From DATKFM01 sp963810485 (GTDB lineage: Bacteria > Pseudomonadota > Alphaproteobacteria > Dongiales > Dongiaceae), in the NCBI GenBank assembly GCA_963810485.1, contig CAWENQ010000007.1:62001-126000 (forward strand): a stretch of 64,000 nt of DNA, given 5' to 3'. The stretch's first letter is position 1, and the number at the start of each line of letters is the position of its first letter. Positions 26,471-36,582 of this stretch are shown here, piece after piece. The notes under the pieces were generated by a model. It saw only the letters and a program-made list of their open reading frames with translations, was not told the origin of the DNA and did no database searches. The position numbers and the translations under genes were made by a program.

Positions 26471-29400
26471 TCAAGGCGCATGCCGGTCAAGCCTGTCCGG
26501 CGAAATCCGCATGAGCGAAGGGCCGTCGGTCCAGAGCAGCGCGCAATCCACGAAACGGCCGGGATAGGTCTGGTTAAGGGCCGCCCGGTAGGCCGCCATC
26601 TGCTTCAGATAGATTTCCGGAACATCTTCCTCCCGCGTCGGCGGCGGCCGGTTGGTCTTGTAGTCCAGGACAAGAATCCTTTCCGGCGACACCACCAGCC
26701 TGTCGATCTGGCCGGAGAGGATGAACGGCCCGTCGCGGCCCGCGAGTTCGCCCACCAGCGGCACCTCGGCCTGGCTGCCGGGACCGAACAGCGGCGCGAA
26801 CTCCGGATGCTCGAGCACGCGGAAGACCTCGCGGGCGATCTCATCCTGCGCTTCGGCGGAGAGGTCATGCACGGCGCGTTTCAGGAATTGCCGGGCCGCG
26901 ACCTCGCGCCGCTCCGGCGGTGCTGAGGGCAGCAGCTCCAGCAGGCGATGGATGATCCGTCCGCGCTTGAAGCGCAGTCCGTCATCGCCGCCCAGCGGCG
27001 TGCGCACCGGCGGCTCCTCGCCTTCCGGCCGCGACGGCGTCAGCGGCCGCGCGCCCGGCATCTCCGTGGCCGGCGCCTCGGTGAACCAGGCAGGCGGCGC
27101 TAGCGGGCGGCGCTCTTTCGGCGGCGCCCTGCTCGCTGGCTTTGTCGGGCGCCGCGGCTTGCGCCGATTCGAGCCGCAGCGCCGTCGCCCTGCCAGCCCT
27201 CATCGCCGATCAGCGCCGACGCATCGAAGGCGGTCGCCTTTGCCTTTTCGCGCAATCCCGCTGCGATCAGGCCATACCAGCTGTCATCAGGCACCGACTT
27301 GCCGATCTGCCAGCCGCCGACATAGAGGCGGTCCTCTGCCCGCGTCAGCGCCACATAGAGCAGGCGGCGATACTCCTCCGCCTGCCGGGCCCGATGCTCC
27401 GCGCGTGCCTCAGCCGCCACCGCTTCATCCAAATCCTTGCGCGGCGACCAGAGCAGCAGACCTTCGGCGCCATCTTCATCGCCTTCGCGCAGCCACAGCA
27501 GATTTTGTTGCGGCTTCGGTAGCTGAGTCGTATCCGGCAGAATGACGATCGGCGCCTGCAGTCCCTTGGCGCCGTGCACGGTCATGATGCGCACCTTGTC
27601 GCGGGCGCCTTCGTCCAGTTCGCGCTTCACCTCCACCGCGCCATTCGCCAGCCAATGCAGGAACCCCTGCAGCGACGGCACATGCTCGCGCTCATAGGCC
27701 AGCGCCAGCGCGAGGAACTCGTCGATGGGATCCAGCGCCTCGAAGCCGAGCCGCGCCTGCAGCGCCATCCGCCCGCCGCCGCGGCTGAGCAGATCGGCGT
27801 AGAGATCGAACGGTCGGGCGAAATCCACCCGCGCCAACAGATCGCTGAGATAGCGGTGGGCCGTGGCGAAATCCGGGCGCTCGCCCGACCGCGCGCTCAG
27901 CACCGACCATAGGGACTGCCCGCCGCGCCCATAGGCAAGATCGAACAGCGCTTCCTCGGTGAAGTTAAGCAGCGGACTCTTCAGCACCGTCGCCAGGGTC
28001 AGATCGTCGCCGGGCAGCAGCAGAAACTGGCCGAGGGCCATCAGGTCCATGACCGCGATATGCTCGGTCAGCACCAGCCGGTCGATGCCGGCGACAGCCA
28101 CGTTGCGTGCCTTCAAGGCGCGGATCAGTTCGTCGACGAAGGCGTTGCGCCGGCGCACCAGCACCAGGAAATCGCCCGCCGTCACGGCTCGATTCTGCGA
28201 ACCCAGCTTCTCGCCGCGTCCGATCATATCGGCGATGAAGGCGGCAATGTAAAGCGCCAGCCGCTGCCGCGGCGAGTCGCCGGGTCGAGGCTCGAGCGGC
28301 AATTCCCAAGGTGCCGGTTCCTCACCCTCCGCCGGCGCTACCGGCGGCCAGAGTTCCACCAGCCCCGCCTGTCCGTCCCGGGACGTCTCATGCTCCGGCC
28401 AGGCGCCACCGATGACGACGCCAGCACGTGCGGACTCAACGCCAAACACCGCGTTAACGGCCTCGAGCACTGGTTGCGCGGAGCGGAAGGAGATGTTCAG
28501 CGGCACGGTTTGCAGGTTCTGCTTGGCCGCGCGGATTCGCTGGTCGAAGTGGAGGCGCATCCTGGCGAACTCCCGGGGATCGGCGCCCTGGAAGCTGAAG
28601 ATCGATTGCTTCTCATCGCCGACGGCGAAGATCGTGCGCCGCTGCTGGCTGGCCCCTTCGCCGGCAAAGAATTCTTCGGCGATTGCCGCGACCACCTGCC
28701 ATTGCTCGGCACTGGTGTCCTGCGCCTCGTCGATCAGGATGTGATCCAACCCGCCATCCAGCTTGTAGAGCACCCAGGGCGCCACACCCTCCCGGCTCAG
28801 CAGCTTGACCATGCCCATGATCAGGTCTTCGTAGTCGAGCATCGCCCGGGTGGATTTGCGCTGCTCATAAGCCGCGATCATGGCGCCGGCCATCTGCAGC
28901 AGGCCCGCCGTCGCGCGCGCCAGCGTGATGGCGTTGCAGCGCGCAAACAGGGCCTGCAGCCGAGCCCCCTCTGTTTGCAGGTGCAGACGATCTCGGGCCA
29001 GGCAGTGACGACAGTCTTTGTCGCGGCATGCGCTTGTAGAGTTCACCTTCCTTCGTCAGATAGGCCCATGCGTAGTCCCGAAGCAACTCCATGCGCGATT
29101 GCTCTTCGCATGCAAGCCATACCGACACGATTGAGCCGCGGTCCGCATCCCGTTTCGATCCGCGAGCAAGCGCTTCCGCCACTCGACGCAGCGACACAGC
29201 GTTGAAGGAATTGTCGCGGCAAGCTGCCATAATCAGCGACTCCACCGTTTCGTTTTCACCCACGCCGAGCCGCCGGTTCAGCCGTCGGACCGTCTCCGTC
29301 AAGTGCTTCCGGCAACCCGGTCAGTGCCAGCAGCCGCCCGCGCTTCTTCGCCAGATCCTGCATCAGCGCGACGAAGTCCGTCTCGTTCACATGGCGCGTC

Positions 29401-29960
29401 ACTTGCCGCAGCGCGGCGCCCAGTCCCGCCTCGCCGTCGTCCCGCGCGCGGCCGAGAACCTCCTCCCGCGCATCGACGAACAGTTCGGCGGCACTGCGCT
29501 CATCCAGCACTTGAAAATGGGGCGCGATGCCGGCCTCCAGGGGAAAGCGCTTCAGCACCGACTGGCAGAAGGCATGGATGGTCTGGATCTTCATGCCGCC
29601 GGGCGCATCCAGCACCCGGGCGAAGAGCTGCCGGGCGCGGCGGCGCATCTCGTCGCTGGCGCCCCGGCCGATCAGGTCGACCAGGCTCTTGTTCAACTCC
29701 TTCTCGGTTTGCGACGTCCACTTCTCCAGTTGCTCGGCGATGCGGACGGACATTTCCGCCGCCGCTGCCTTGGTGAAAGTGAGACAAAGAATGTGTTGCG
29801 GCGCCGTGCCGTCCAGCAGCAGCCGCAGCACCCGGTCGGTGAGCACCTTGGTCTTGCCGGAGCCCGCCGACGCAGCCACCCAGGCGGACGACGCCGGGTT
29901 GGTGGCGTGGCGCTGCGCTGTCGTGGCGCGGGTGGTGGCTGCGGAGACAACCTTGCTCAT
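26471..29960 (-). CDS. addA: AddA helicase-nuclease, interrupted by about five indels
   Basis: Subunit of the AddAB double-strand-break repair enzyme. ATG 29960 overlaps the addB stop. Segments in order: N-terminal helicase with WVAASAGSGKTKVLTDR, LCLTFTKAAAAEM and KIQTIHAFCQSVLKRFPLE; then LTETVRRLNRRLGVGE; then ATKTVVTAWPEIV; then LDYEDLIMGMVKLL, ILIDEAQDTS, VGDEKQSIFSFQGA, IMTVHGAKGLQAPIV and LYVALTRAEDRLYVGG; then the C-terminal RecB-like nuclease with LVLDYKTNRPPP. Neighbouring segments lie in different frames, with changes near 29300, 29033, 28990, 27190 and 27105. No single frame covers the protein. Each piece keeps its motifs, so recent errors or a very young pseudogene are the two readings. 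The middle piece (648 codons) is intact. Confidence 0.85.
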
Positions 29961-32900
29961 GTTTCCTCGCCCTCGGCGACCGACCATTCCCTGATCCGCG
30001 CCAGGTGCCCGTAATCGCTGAATCGCGGCGCCGCATCCGCATCGGGCAGCGAAAGATAGCGGCTGGCAGGTTGCGCGAAAGCCTCGATCAGTTTGCGCAA
30101 TCCGTCGGCCGCATCCTGCGTCAGCTTGGCCACATCGCCTTTGATCTCCAGGGTTGTCCCCGCAGCTTCGCCGCCGCTCAACCGCCAATAGGCCAGCGCC
30201 GCCACCTCGCCTTTGGGCAATCCCTCGAACGCGCCGGCCGACAACATGGCCGCTTCCAGCGCCAGTTGCGGCGACAGGCCGCGATCGATCTCCTTCTTCT
30301 GCGGCACGCCGCCGGTCTTGTAGTCGATGATCTCCCAGGCGCTATCGCGGCGCTGGTCGATGCGGTCGGCCTTCGCGCTCAGGATGAAAAGACCCGAAGG
30401 CGTCGTCATCTCCCACCGCCCTCTGACCTCGGCATGGGACGCGAGAAGTCCGGCGCGCCGCGGCGCATCCTGGGCAATGAACCACTCGGCGATGCGCAGG
30501 AAGCGCGGCCACCAGAAGGCCCAGAGCGACGGCCGCGACAGCAGCGGCCCGAAGCAGTGCTGGCCAATCCCCGTCAGTTGCACCAGGGCATCGTCCGGCA
30601 ACGGCCCGGGGAACCGGCGCACGAATTCATCCAGGGCCTGATGGATCACCGTGCCGCGCTCGGCGGCGCCGATCTCCGCATCCAGGGGATCCAGCGCTTC
30701 GAGCTTGAGGATACGCCGTGCGTAGATGGCATAGGGATCGCGCCGCCAGGTCTCGATCTCCGTCACCGACAGCTTGCGCGGCCGCGCCGCGACCGGCGGA
30801 CAAGGCGCCGGCCGCTCCACGGCTTTCACCGTCACGGGCCGGTCGAGCATGGCCTGCCAGGCGCGCCAATCCGAATCGAGCAGGGTCTCCGGCTCGATGC
30901 CGATGGTGCGCAGCAACCCGTCGAGCCGCAGCAGCCAGCGGGACGGCACCGTAGGCGTGCCCTCCACCCGCAGCGAGCGGGTCAGCAGAACCTGGGCCGC
31001 CCCGCAGGCCTGGGCGAAATCATGGGCCGCAAGGCCGATGCGCCGGTCCGGCGCCGGCAGGCCGAGATTGCGCCGCATCGGCCGGCTGAGCCAGGGATCG
31101 GCCGCCGGTTCCGCCGGCCATGTGCCTTCGTTCAGCCCGCCGAGGATCAGCAGATCCGCCTGCTGCAGGCGCGCTTCCAGCGGGCCCCAGATGGCGAGGC
31201 GCGGATGACGGCCATAGCGCGGCCGCAGCACCGCGCCGCCGATCAGAGCTTGCAGCAGCGCGGGATAGAAGCGGCCGGGAATGGCGCCAAGATTGGCCGC
31301 CGATTCCCGCAGCTCCGCAAAAAAGTTCGCCGCTGCCTCGCCCGCCTCGCCGGCCCACAGCCGCGCCGCGCCTGGCTGTTCATCTGACGCTGCGAACGCT
31401 TCGGCAAAGCGGATATGCTCATCGATCAGCGCCGGCAGCGGTGCCTGAGCCGCTTGCAGCAATTCCGCCAGCGGCCGCGCCGTCTGCGCCAGCCGATCCA
31501 CCAACGGTAGATGTTCCTTGCCGTCACCGGCGGCCACGGCCTCGCGCAGGCCGGCGAACCCTGCCGCGGGCCGCGGTCCACGCAGCACCGCGACCTCCAG
31601 GCTCCGGGCCGCCTGGCGCAATGCCGTGGGGTTCATCCCGGCAGCAGCCAGCGGATGCTTCAGCAGCGCCAGCAGCGGCGCCGGCGCCACCTGCTCCGCC
31701 AACAGATCCAGCGCCAGCCGCAGGAAGATTCCCGGCGGCGTTTCCCCCAGCGGCTGGCCGGCGGAGTCATCAACCGCGATGCCCCAGCGGGTCAGCTCGG
31801 CGGCGACGCGGCGGGCCAGGCCGCGGTCCGGCGTCACCAGCGCGGCGCGCTTGCCTTCGGTTTGCAGGACGCCGCGCATCTGCAAGGCAATGATCTGCGC
31901 CTCTTCCTGGGGATTGGCGCAATCGATGCGGCTGACCTCGCGCAGCGCCAGTTTCAGGCGCTCCTGGCGCGCGCCGTCGGCCTTCACCTCCTGCGCCAGC
32001 GTCTGCCAGCGGTCGGTGGTTTCCGCCGGCCGCAGCGCTTCGTTCAGCAGCCGCGCCCGGCTGGGCGGTGCTGCGGCGCGCAGGCCGCAGGGCCATTCGC
32101 CCACTTCGGCCGGCGTCAGCGACAGCCGCTGCAGCAGGCGCGCCATGCCATGCTGGGGATGGGTGACGTCCTCCAGGATCGCATTCCCTGTGGTTTCATC
32201 GGCCTCGCGGTCCAGGCCCGGCAGCACCACGCGGCCGTTCGGCAGGCCTGCCACCACTTCCAGCAGCGCGGCGGTCGCGGGAATGCTGCCGGTGGAGCCG
32301 GCGGCGATCACGGGATCCGCCGGCGGCTGCGCGCGCCAGAAATCCGCCTGCGCCGCCAGCACCTGATTGCGCCGGAGTGCCGGATCGATGCAGCCCTCCT
32401 CCTGCAGGATCTGCGGCCAGGCCTCCGTCAGGATGGCGAGGAACCTAAGCGTTCGCTGCCAGTGCACGGCATATTCCTCAGGCACCAGATCCCTGAGCTT
32501 GTCGAAGCTCACCTGCTCGGTTTGCATCTGGTCGAGAAAGCGCGCGAGCTCGGCGGCAAGGCGCGCCGCCTGGTCCGCGGTGATGTGCTGGGGATCGGTG
32601 GCCAGGATGGCGCGCATCAGCAGCAACTGCCGCCGCAGCGCCGGGATCGGCGGCGGCAATTCGGCGCCGCTATCGCCTGACGGCAATGTCTCATCGCCGC
32701 CGAACAGCTCCGCCTCGTCGGGATCGAGATCGCCGAGCGGCATCATGCGCGGCAGCAGCAGCGGCCGGCCGTCGCCCTGGCGCAGGAACGCCTCGGCAAG
32801 CGAACGCCGCGCGCGGCGTGTGGGCAGCAGGATGGTATAGCGCGTCAGCGCCAGCGGTTCGGCTGATGTCTCGGCCAGCAGCGCCGCTGCCAGAGCGTCA

Positions 32901-32971
32901 ACAAAACAGACGCCCGGCGCGATCGTGAACACCGAGCCTGATGTCGCGGATGTCGGCGATGCGTTGGGCAA
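29957..32971 (-). CDS. addB: AddB subunit of the helicase-nuclease
   Basis: Partner of AddA in processing of double-strand breaks. About 1004 residues. The N-terminus VFTIAPGVCFVDALAAALL and YTILLPTRRARRSLAEAFL is typical of alphaproteobacterial AddB, which lacks a full Walker A motif. Later ALVTPDRGLARRVAAELTRWGI, ADLLILGGLNEGTWP and the nuclease core WEIIDYKTGGVPQ are seen. I chose TTG 32971, 29 bases after the upstream stop; GTG 32932 directly before FTIAPG is the alternative, and the open frame extends to 33139 inside the previous gene. The stop overlaps the addA start as ATGA. Unlike addA this gene has no frame break. Confidence 0.9.
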   Translation of the reverse strand: MPNASPTSATSGSVFTIAPGVCFVDALAAALLAETSAEPLALTRYTILLPTRRARRSLAEAFLRQGDGRPLLLPRMMPLGDLDPDEAELFGGDETLPSGDSGAELPPPIPALRRQLLLMRAILATDPQHITADQAARLAAELARFLDQMQTEQVSFDKLRDLVPEEYAVHWQRTLRFLAILTEAWPQILQEEGCIDPALRRNQVLAAQADFWRAQPPADPVIAAGSTGSIPATAALLEVVAGLPNGRVVLPGLDREADETTGNAILEDVTHPQHGMARLLQRLSLTPAEVGEWPCGLRAAAPPSRARLLNEALRPAETTDRWQTLAQEVKADGARQERLKLALREVSRIDCANPQEEAQIIALQMRGVLQTEGKRAALVTPDRGLARRVAAELTRWGIAVDDSAGQPLGETPPGIFLRLALDLLAEQVAPAPLLALLKHPLAAAGMNPTALRQAARSLEVAVLRGPRPAAGFAGLREAVAAGDGKEHLPLVDRLAQTARPLAELLQAAQAPLPALIDEHIRFAEAFAASDEQPGAARLWAGEAGEAAANFFAELRESAANLGAIPGRFYPALLQALIGGAVLRPRYGRHPRLAIWGPLEARLQQADLLILGGLNEGTWPAEPAADPWLSRPMRRNLGLPAPDRRIGLAAHDFAQACGAAQVLLTRSLRVEGTPTVPSRWLLRLDGLLRTIGIEPETLLDSDWRAWQAMLDRPVTVKAVERPAPCPPVAARPRKLSVTEIETWRRDPYAIYARRILKLEALDPLDAEIGAAERGTVIHQALDEFVRRFPGPLPDDALVQLTGIGQHCFGPLLSRPSLWAFWWPRFLRIAEWFIAQDAPRRAGLLASHAEVRGRWEMTTPSGLFILSAKADRIDQRRDSAWEIIDYKTGGVPQKKEIDRGLSPQLALEAAMLSAGAFEGLPKGEVAALAYWRLSGGEAAGTTLEIKGDVAKLTQDAADGLRKLIEAFAQPASRYLSLPDADAAPRFSDYGHLARIREWSVAEGEET

Positions 32972-32999
32972 GGCTGCGGCCGCGCCTCCCGCGCCTGGT

Positions 33000-34934
33000 T
33001 CAGATGTAGCGTTCGATGCCGTGGGCGATGCGCGCTTCGACTTCGGCCAATTGTTCCGGCGTCGAGACGTGGAACCACTCGCCGTCATGGCGCAGGCCGA
33101 ACAAGCGGCCGGCCTCGATGGCGCGGTCATAGAGGACATTCAACGAAAAGGCGCCTTTCGGTCCGTCCTTGAACAGGCGGGGATGCAGGATCTGAATTCC
33201 GGCATAGACGAAGGGCGCCACTTCCCAATGGCGCCGCCGCCGGATCGCGCCGAGCTGATCGAGGAAGAAATCCCCCGGTCCGCCATAGCCCACCGCTGTC
33301 GCCGTCGGCTGCATCAGCAGCAGCGCATCCATGCGTCCGTCGTCCCAGAATTCCGCCAGGCGCACCAGGGCGTCGGTCTTGCCGTTCAGCCAGATGATCT
33401 TGCCGTTGATGACATAGAAGGGATCGGCGCCCAGCAGCGGCAGCGCCTTGCTGATGCCGCCGCCGGTTTCCAGGATGTCCTCTTCGCGGGAGAAACGAAT
33501 GCGCGGTACAGAGCGCTTCTGCAGATGGCTCTCGATGACCTCGGCCAGATGATGGGTGTTGACCACCACATCCTGCACGCCGACGGCGGCGAGACGGTCG
33601 ATGACCGTGTCGATCATCGGCTTGCCGGCCACCATCACCATCGGCTTGGGCGTGTTCTCGGTGATCGGCATCAGCCGCGTTCCGAAGCCGGCGGCCAGCA
33701 CCATGGCGCGGCGGGGGACTTTGTCGTTGGCGGGCTGCACCGCGCGAGTTGTTGGCGACGTAGAACTCGCCGCCGCATGTACGATGCCCTCACCGCGCGC
33801 CAAGGCCGCCGCCCCCACGGCCTGCTGCGTCACATTGGCGATCAGCCGCTCGATCTGCGGCCCCTTCAGTTCGCCGATCAGGCCCGCGCGCCGCACCAGT
33901 TCCTGCGATAGTTCCGGCGGCCGCCGCGACGCCGCTGGCAGGTGGGCGTCGAACCAAGCCCGCACGGGCGCCAGCGCCGGATGGGCCAGATCACTCTCCA
34001 CCAGCCGCCAGGCGCGCGGCATGAAGCCGAGATAGCCGGGCTTGCCGTCGCGCAGCAGCAGGCGCGTGAAGGTGCCGAGGATGCGGGTGTTGCGCTGGGC
34101 GCCGATCACCGCATAGGAGGTATCGAACGCCTCGGCGGTCAGATCGGGCAGCGCGTCGAGATAGCGCCGCCGCAGATCCTTGATGAGATCGGGAGAGACA
34201 TCGCGGCGCACGTCCTGCAGCAGCGACACCAGATCGAAGGCGCGCGGACCGATCACCGCATCCTGGAAATCCAGCAAGCCGCAGGCGGCGATGCCGCTGC
34301 GCTCGGGCAGCAGCATCAGATTGTCCACATGGAAATCGAACAGCACCAGCGTGTCGGGCGCGCTGCGGCGCTTCGGCAGGACCTCGCGCCAGGCGGAGAG
34401 ATAGCTCTCGCGCAGCGCCGGCGTCAGCCGCTCCTCCTGTGTTGCCGGCCAATACCAATCGAGCAGCAGCGACACCTCGCGCAACGCCCGGGCATCGTCA
34501 AAGGGCGGCAGGCCGGCATAGCGCGCGGGCACGAACTTCTTGTGCAGATCGATCAGCAGGTCGATCGCCAGGGTGTAGAGCGCGTGCTCGTCATGGCCGG
34601 CGCGCAGCAGGCGGGTATAGGTGTCGTCGCCCAGATCCTCCAGCAGGAGAAAGCCCTGAGAGACATCGGCGGCATAGATCTTCGGCGCGCTGTAACCGAG
34701 ATTGTGCAGCAGCTCGGCGATGCGGACGAAGGGCCGCACATCGTCCTGCGGCGGCGGCGCATCCATCAGCACCGCTTTCTTGCCGTCCATCGCCAGGCGG
34801 TCGTAGTGCCGGAAGGATGCATCGCCGGCCAGCGGCCGCCGGTCGCAGCGGCCCCAGCCATGCTGCGCCAGGAAGGCGCCGATGGCCTTGGCGCGGTCCG
34901 GCGTGCCTGAGATCACGCGCGCGGTTTCAGCCAT
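33000..34934 (-). CDS. amgK-murU: AmgK-MurU fusion: anomeric sugar kinase plus MurNAc-1-P uridylyltransferase
   Basis: A single 644-residue frame with two enzymes of peptidoglycan recycling that normally come from two genes. Residues about 1-350 are an aminoglycoside-phosphotransferase-fold kinase (AmgK): RRPLAGDASFRHYDRL, FLLLEDLGDDTYTRLL, the catalytic loop VLFDFHVDNLMLLPE and the metal-binding LLDFQDAVIGPRAFDL. After a linker of about 55 residues, residues about 407-644 are a nucleotidyltransferase (MurU): MVLAAGFGTRLMPITENTPKPM, EDILETGGGISKALPLLG, FYVINGKIIWLNGKTDALVRL. Together they turn MurNAc or GlcNAc into UDP-linked precursors, a bypass of fosfomycin-sensitive MurA. ATG 34934 overlaps tsaE by 8 bases. 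Given the indels elsewhere, a sequencing-made fusion should be kept in mind. Confidence 0.88.
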   Translation of the reverse strand: MAETARVISGTPDRAKAIGAFLAQHGWGRCDRRPLAGDASFRHYDRLAMDGKKAVLMDAPPPQDDVRPFVRIAELLHNLGYSAPKIYAADVSQGFLLLEDLGDDTYTRLLRAGHDEHALYTLAIDLLIDLHKKFVPARYAGLPPFDDARALREVSLLLDWYWPATQEERLTPALRESYLSAWREVLPKRRSAPDTLVLFDFHVDNLMLLPERSGIAACGLLDFQDAVIGPRAFDLVSLLQDVRRDVSPDLIKDLRRRYLDALPDLTAEAFDTSYAVIGAQRNTRILGTFTRLLLRDGKPGYLGFMPRAWRLVESDLAHPALAPVRAWFDAHLPAASRRPPELSQELVRRAGLIGELKGPQIERLIANVTQQAVGAAALARGEGIVHAAASSTSPTTRAVQPANDKVPRRAMVLAAGFGTRLMPITENTPKPMVMVAGKPMIDTVIDRLAAVGVQDVVVNTHHLAEVIESHLQKRSVPRIRFSREEDILETGGGISKALPLLGADPFYVINGKIIWLNGKTDALVRLAEFWDDGRMDALLLMQPTATAVGYGGPGDFFLDQLGAIRRRRHWEVAPFVYAGIQILHPRLFKDGPKGAFSLNVLYDRAIEAGRLFGLRHDGEWFHVSTPEQLAEVEARIAHGIERYI

Positions 34935-35421
34935 GGCTGACGACCGTTTGCAAACGCGATGCCCAATCGCCATGGCCGGCGAGATGCAGGTGGCGCGCAT
35001 TGTCGTTGCCGGGAGCGAAGGACAGTGTCAGATCCAACCGCTCCTTCGGCAGCAGGCCAGCAATTCGCTGCGGCCACTCGATCAGCGTGATGCCGTCGGC
35101 CAGCGCATCCTCGAGGCCCAGTTCCAGTGCATCGTCGGGACGCGCCAAGCGGTAGAGGTCGAAATGCCAGATCGTGCCCCGCGCGCTGTCGTAGGTCTGA
35201 ACGAGTGTGAAGGTCGGGCTGGGCGCTTCCTCCGCCTCGCCGGTCAGGGCGGCGATGAAGCCGCGGGCGAAGCAGGTCTTGCCCGCACCCAGGTCGCCGT
35301 TCAGCGCAATCACGTCGCCGCTGCGCGCCACGGCGGCGAGGCGCCGTGCGATGGAAACGGTGGCGGCTTCGGACGGAAGTTCCATGTCGTGCTGATAGAC
35401 CGATATGGCGATGCTGTTCAT
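34927..35421 (-). CDS. tsaE: tRNA threonylcarbamoyladenosine biosynthesis ATPase TsaE
   Basis: ATPase needed with TsaB/TsaD for the t6A37 modification of ANN-decoding tRNAs. The 164-residue protein has the P-loop ALNGDLGAGKTCFARGFI, PSPTFTLVQTYDS and WHFDLYRLARPDDALELGLED, the standard TsaE signature, and EWPQRIAGLLP near the end. Its stop overlaps the amgK-murU start. The neighbourhood tsaE-amgK-murU-addB-addA-trxA is common in Alphaproteobacteria. ATG 35421 precedes a short atypical N-terminus; MELPSEAATVSIARRLA, with ATG 35385, is an alternative start. Confidence 0.93.
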   Translation of the reverse strand: MNSIAISVYQHDMELPSEAATVSIARRLAAVARSGDVIALNGDLGAGKTCFARGFIAALTGEAEEAPSPTFTLVQTYDSARGTIWHFDLYRLARPDDALELGLEDALADGITLIEWPQRIAGLLPKERLDLTLSFAPGNDNARHLHLAGHGDWASRLQTVVSHG

Positions 35422-35562
35422 CTGCTGCGAATTTTCAGGAGTCTTGTAGCCGCCGGGGTCGCGGGCGACAACGAAAAGTAGAGCGCCAACGGCCCCTTGC
35501 GCCGGCCCGTCCGGCCCCGCATTTTACCTGTCCCAGAACCCCGAGATTTCATCCGGAAAGCC

Positions 35563-36582
35563 ATGACCTCAGCGACCCACAGCACCGATGTTGCGATCAT
35601 AGGCGCCGGCCCGGTCGGCCTGTTTGCCGTGTTCGAATGCGGCATGCTGAAGATGCGCTGCCATGTCATCGACGCGCTCGACAGCACCGGCGGACAATGC
35701 GCGGCGCTCTATCCGGAAAAGCCGATCTATGACATCCCCGGCTATCCGCGAATCGAGGCGGCGGATCTGATCCGCAAGCTGGAGGAGCAGATCGCGCCGT
35801 TCAAGCCGGTGTTCCATCTCAACCAGCAGGTCAACAGACTGACGAAGACCGGCGAGGGCTGGGAGCTGGAGACCTCGGCGGGCACGCGCATCGCGGCAAA
35901 GGCCGTCATCATCGCTGCCGGCGTCGGCGCCTTCGGCCCGAACCGGCCGCCGCTCAACGGCATCGAGGCCTATGAAGGCAAGAGCGTCTTCTACTATGTG
36001 AAGCAGCGCGAGGATTTCCGCGGCAAGCGCATCGTCATCGCCGGCGGCGGTGATTCGGCCCTGGACTGGACGCTGGCCCTGGCCGATATCGCCTCGCGCA
36101 TCTATGTCATTCATCGCCGGCCGAAATTTCGCGGCGCGCCGGAAAGCGTCGCGCGGCTGGAAGCGTTGGCCAAGGGCGACAAGGTGGAGATCGTCGTGCC
36201 CTATCAGCTCGCGCGGCTGGAAGGCGGCGGCGGCAAGCTCGACGCCGTCATCGTCAGCACGCTGGAGGGGCAGGAGCGCCGGCTCGAGGCCGATGTGCTG
36301 CTGCCGTTTTTCGGCCTGGCGATGAATCTCGGCCCGATCGCGCAATGGGGCCTGAACCTCGACAAGCATCACATCACCGTGGCGCCGGCGACCTGCGAGA
36401 CCAGCCAGCCCGGCGTCTACGCCATCGGCGACATCGCGTCCTATCCCGGCAAGCTGAAGCTGATCCTCTCCGGCTTTGCCGAGGCGGCGGCGGCGGCCCA
36501 TGGCATCCATCCCCTCGTGTTCCCCGGGCAGGTGCTGCATTTCGAATATTCGACGACGTCGGGCGTGCCCGCCGGCGGCTAG
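35563..36582 (+). CDS. Ferredoxin-NADP reductase, thioredoxin-reductase-like
   Basis: A 339-residue flavoenzyme passing electrons between NADPH and ferredoxin or flavodoxin. The FAD motif is VAIIGAGPVGLFAVFECG, followed by STGGQCAALYPEKPIYDIPG; the NADPH motif is IVIAGGGDSALDWTLAL, and the C-terminal FAD motif GVYAIGDIASYPGKLKLI. There is no CxxC redox-active pair in the NADPH domain, which separates this YumC-type group from true thioredoxin reductases. ATG 35563 follows CGGAAAG; the frame is open to 35497. It converges on the divL-like gene, and the two stop codons share the bases CTAG at 36579-36582. Confidence 0.9.
   Translation: MTSATHSTDVAIIGAGPVGLFAVFECGMLKMRCHVIDALDSTGGQCAALYPEKPIYDIPGYPRIEAADLIRKLEEQIAPFKPVFHLNQQVNRLTKTGEGWELETSAGTRIAAKAVIIAAGVGAFGPNRPPLNGIEAYEGKSVFYYVKQREDFRGKRIVIAGGGDSALDWTLALADIASRIYVIHRRPKFRGAPESVARLEALAKGDKVEIVVPYQLARLEGGGGKLDAVIVSTLEGQERRLEADVLLPFFGLAMNLGPIAQWGLNLDKHHITVAPATCETSQPGVYAIGDIASYPGKLKLILSGFAEAAAAAHGIHPLVFPGQVLHFEYSTTSGVPAGG

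Noticed and set aside
28060..29205. Plus-strand open frame of 381 codons opposite addA
   Set aside because: Histidine- and arginine-rich shadow; the minus strand carries conserved helicase motifs.
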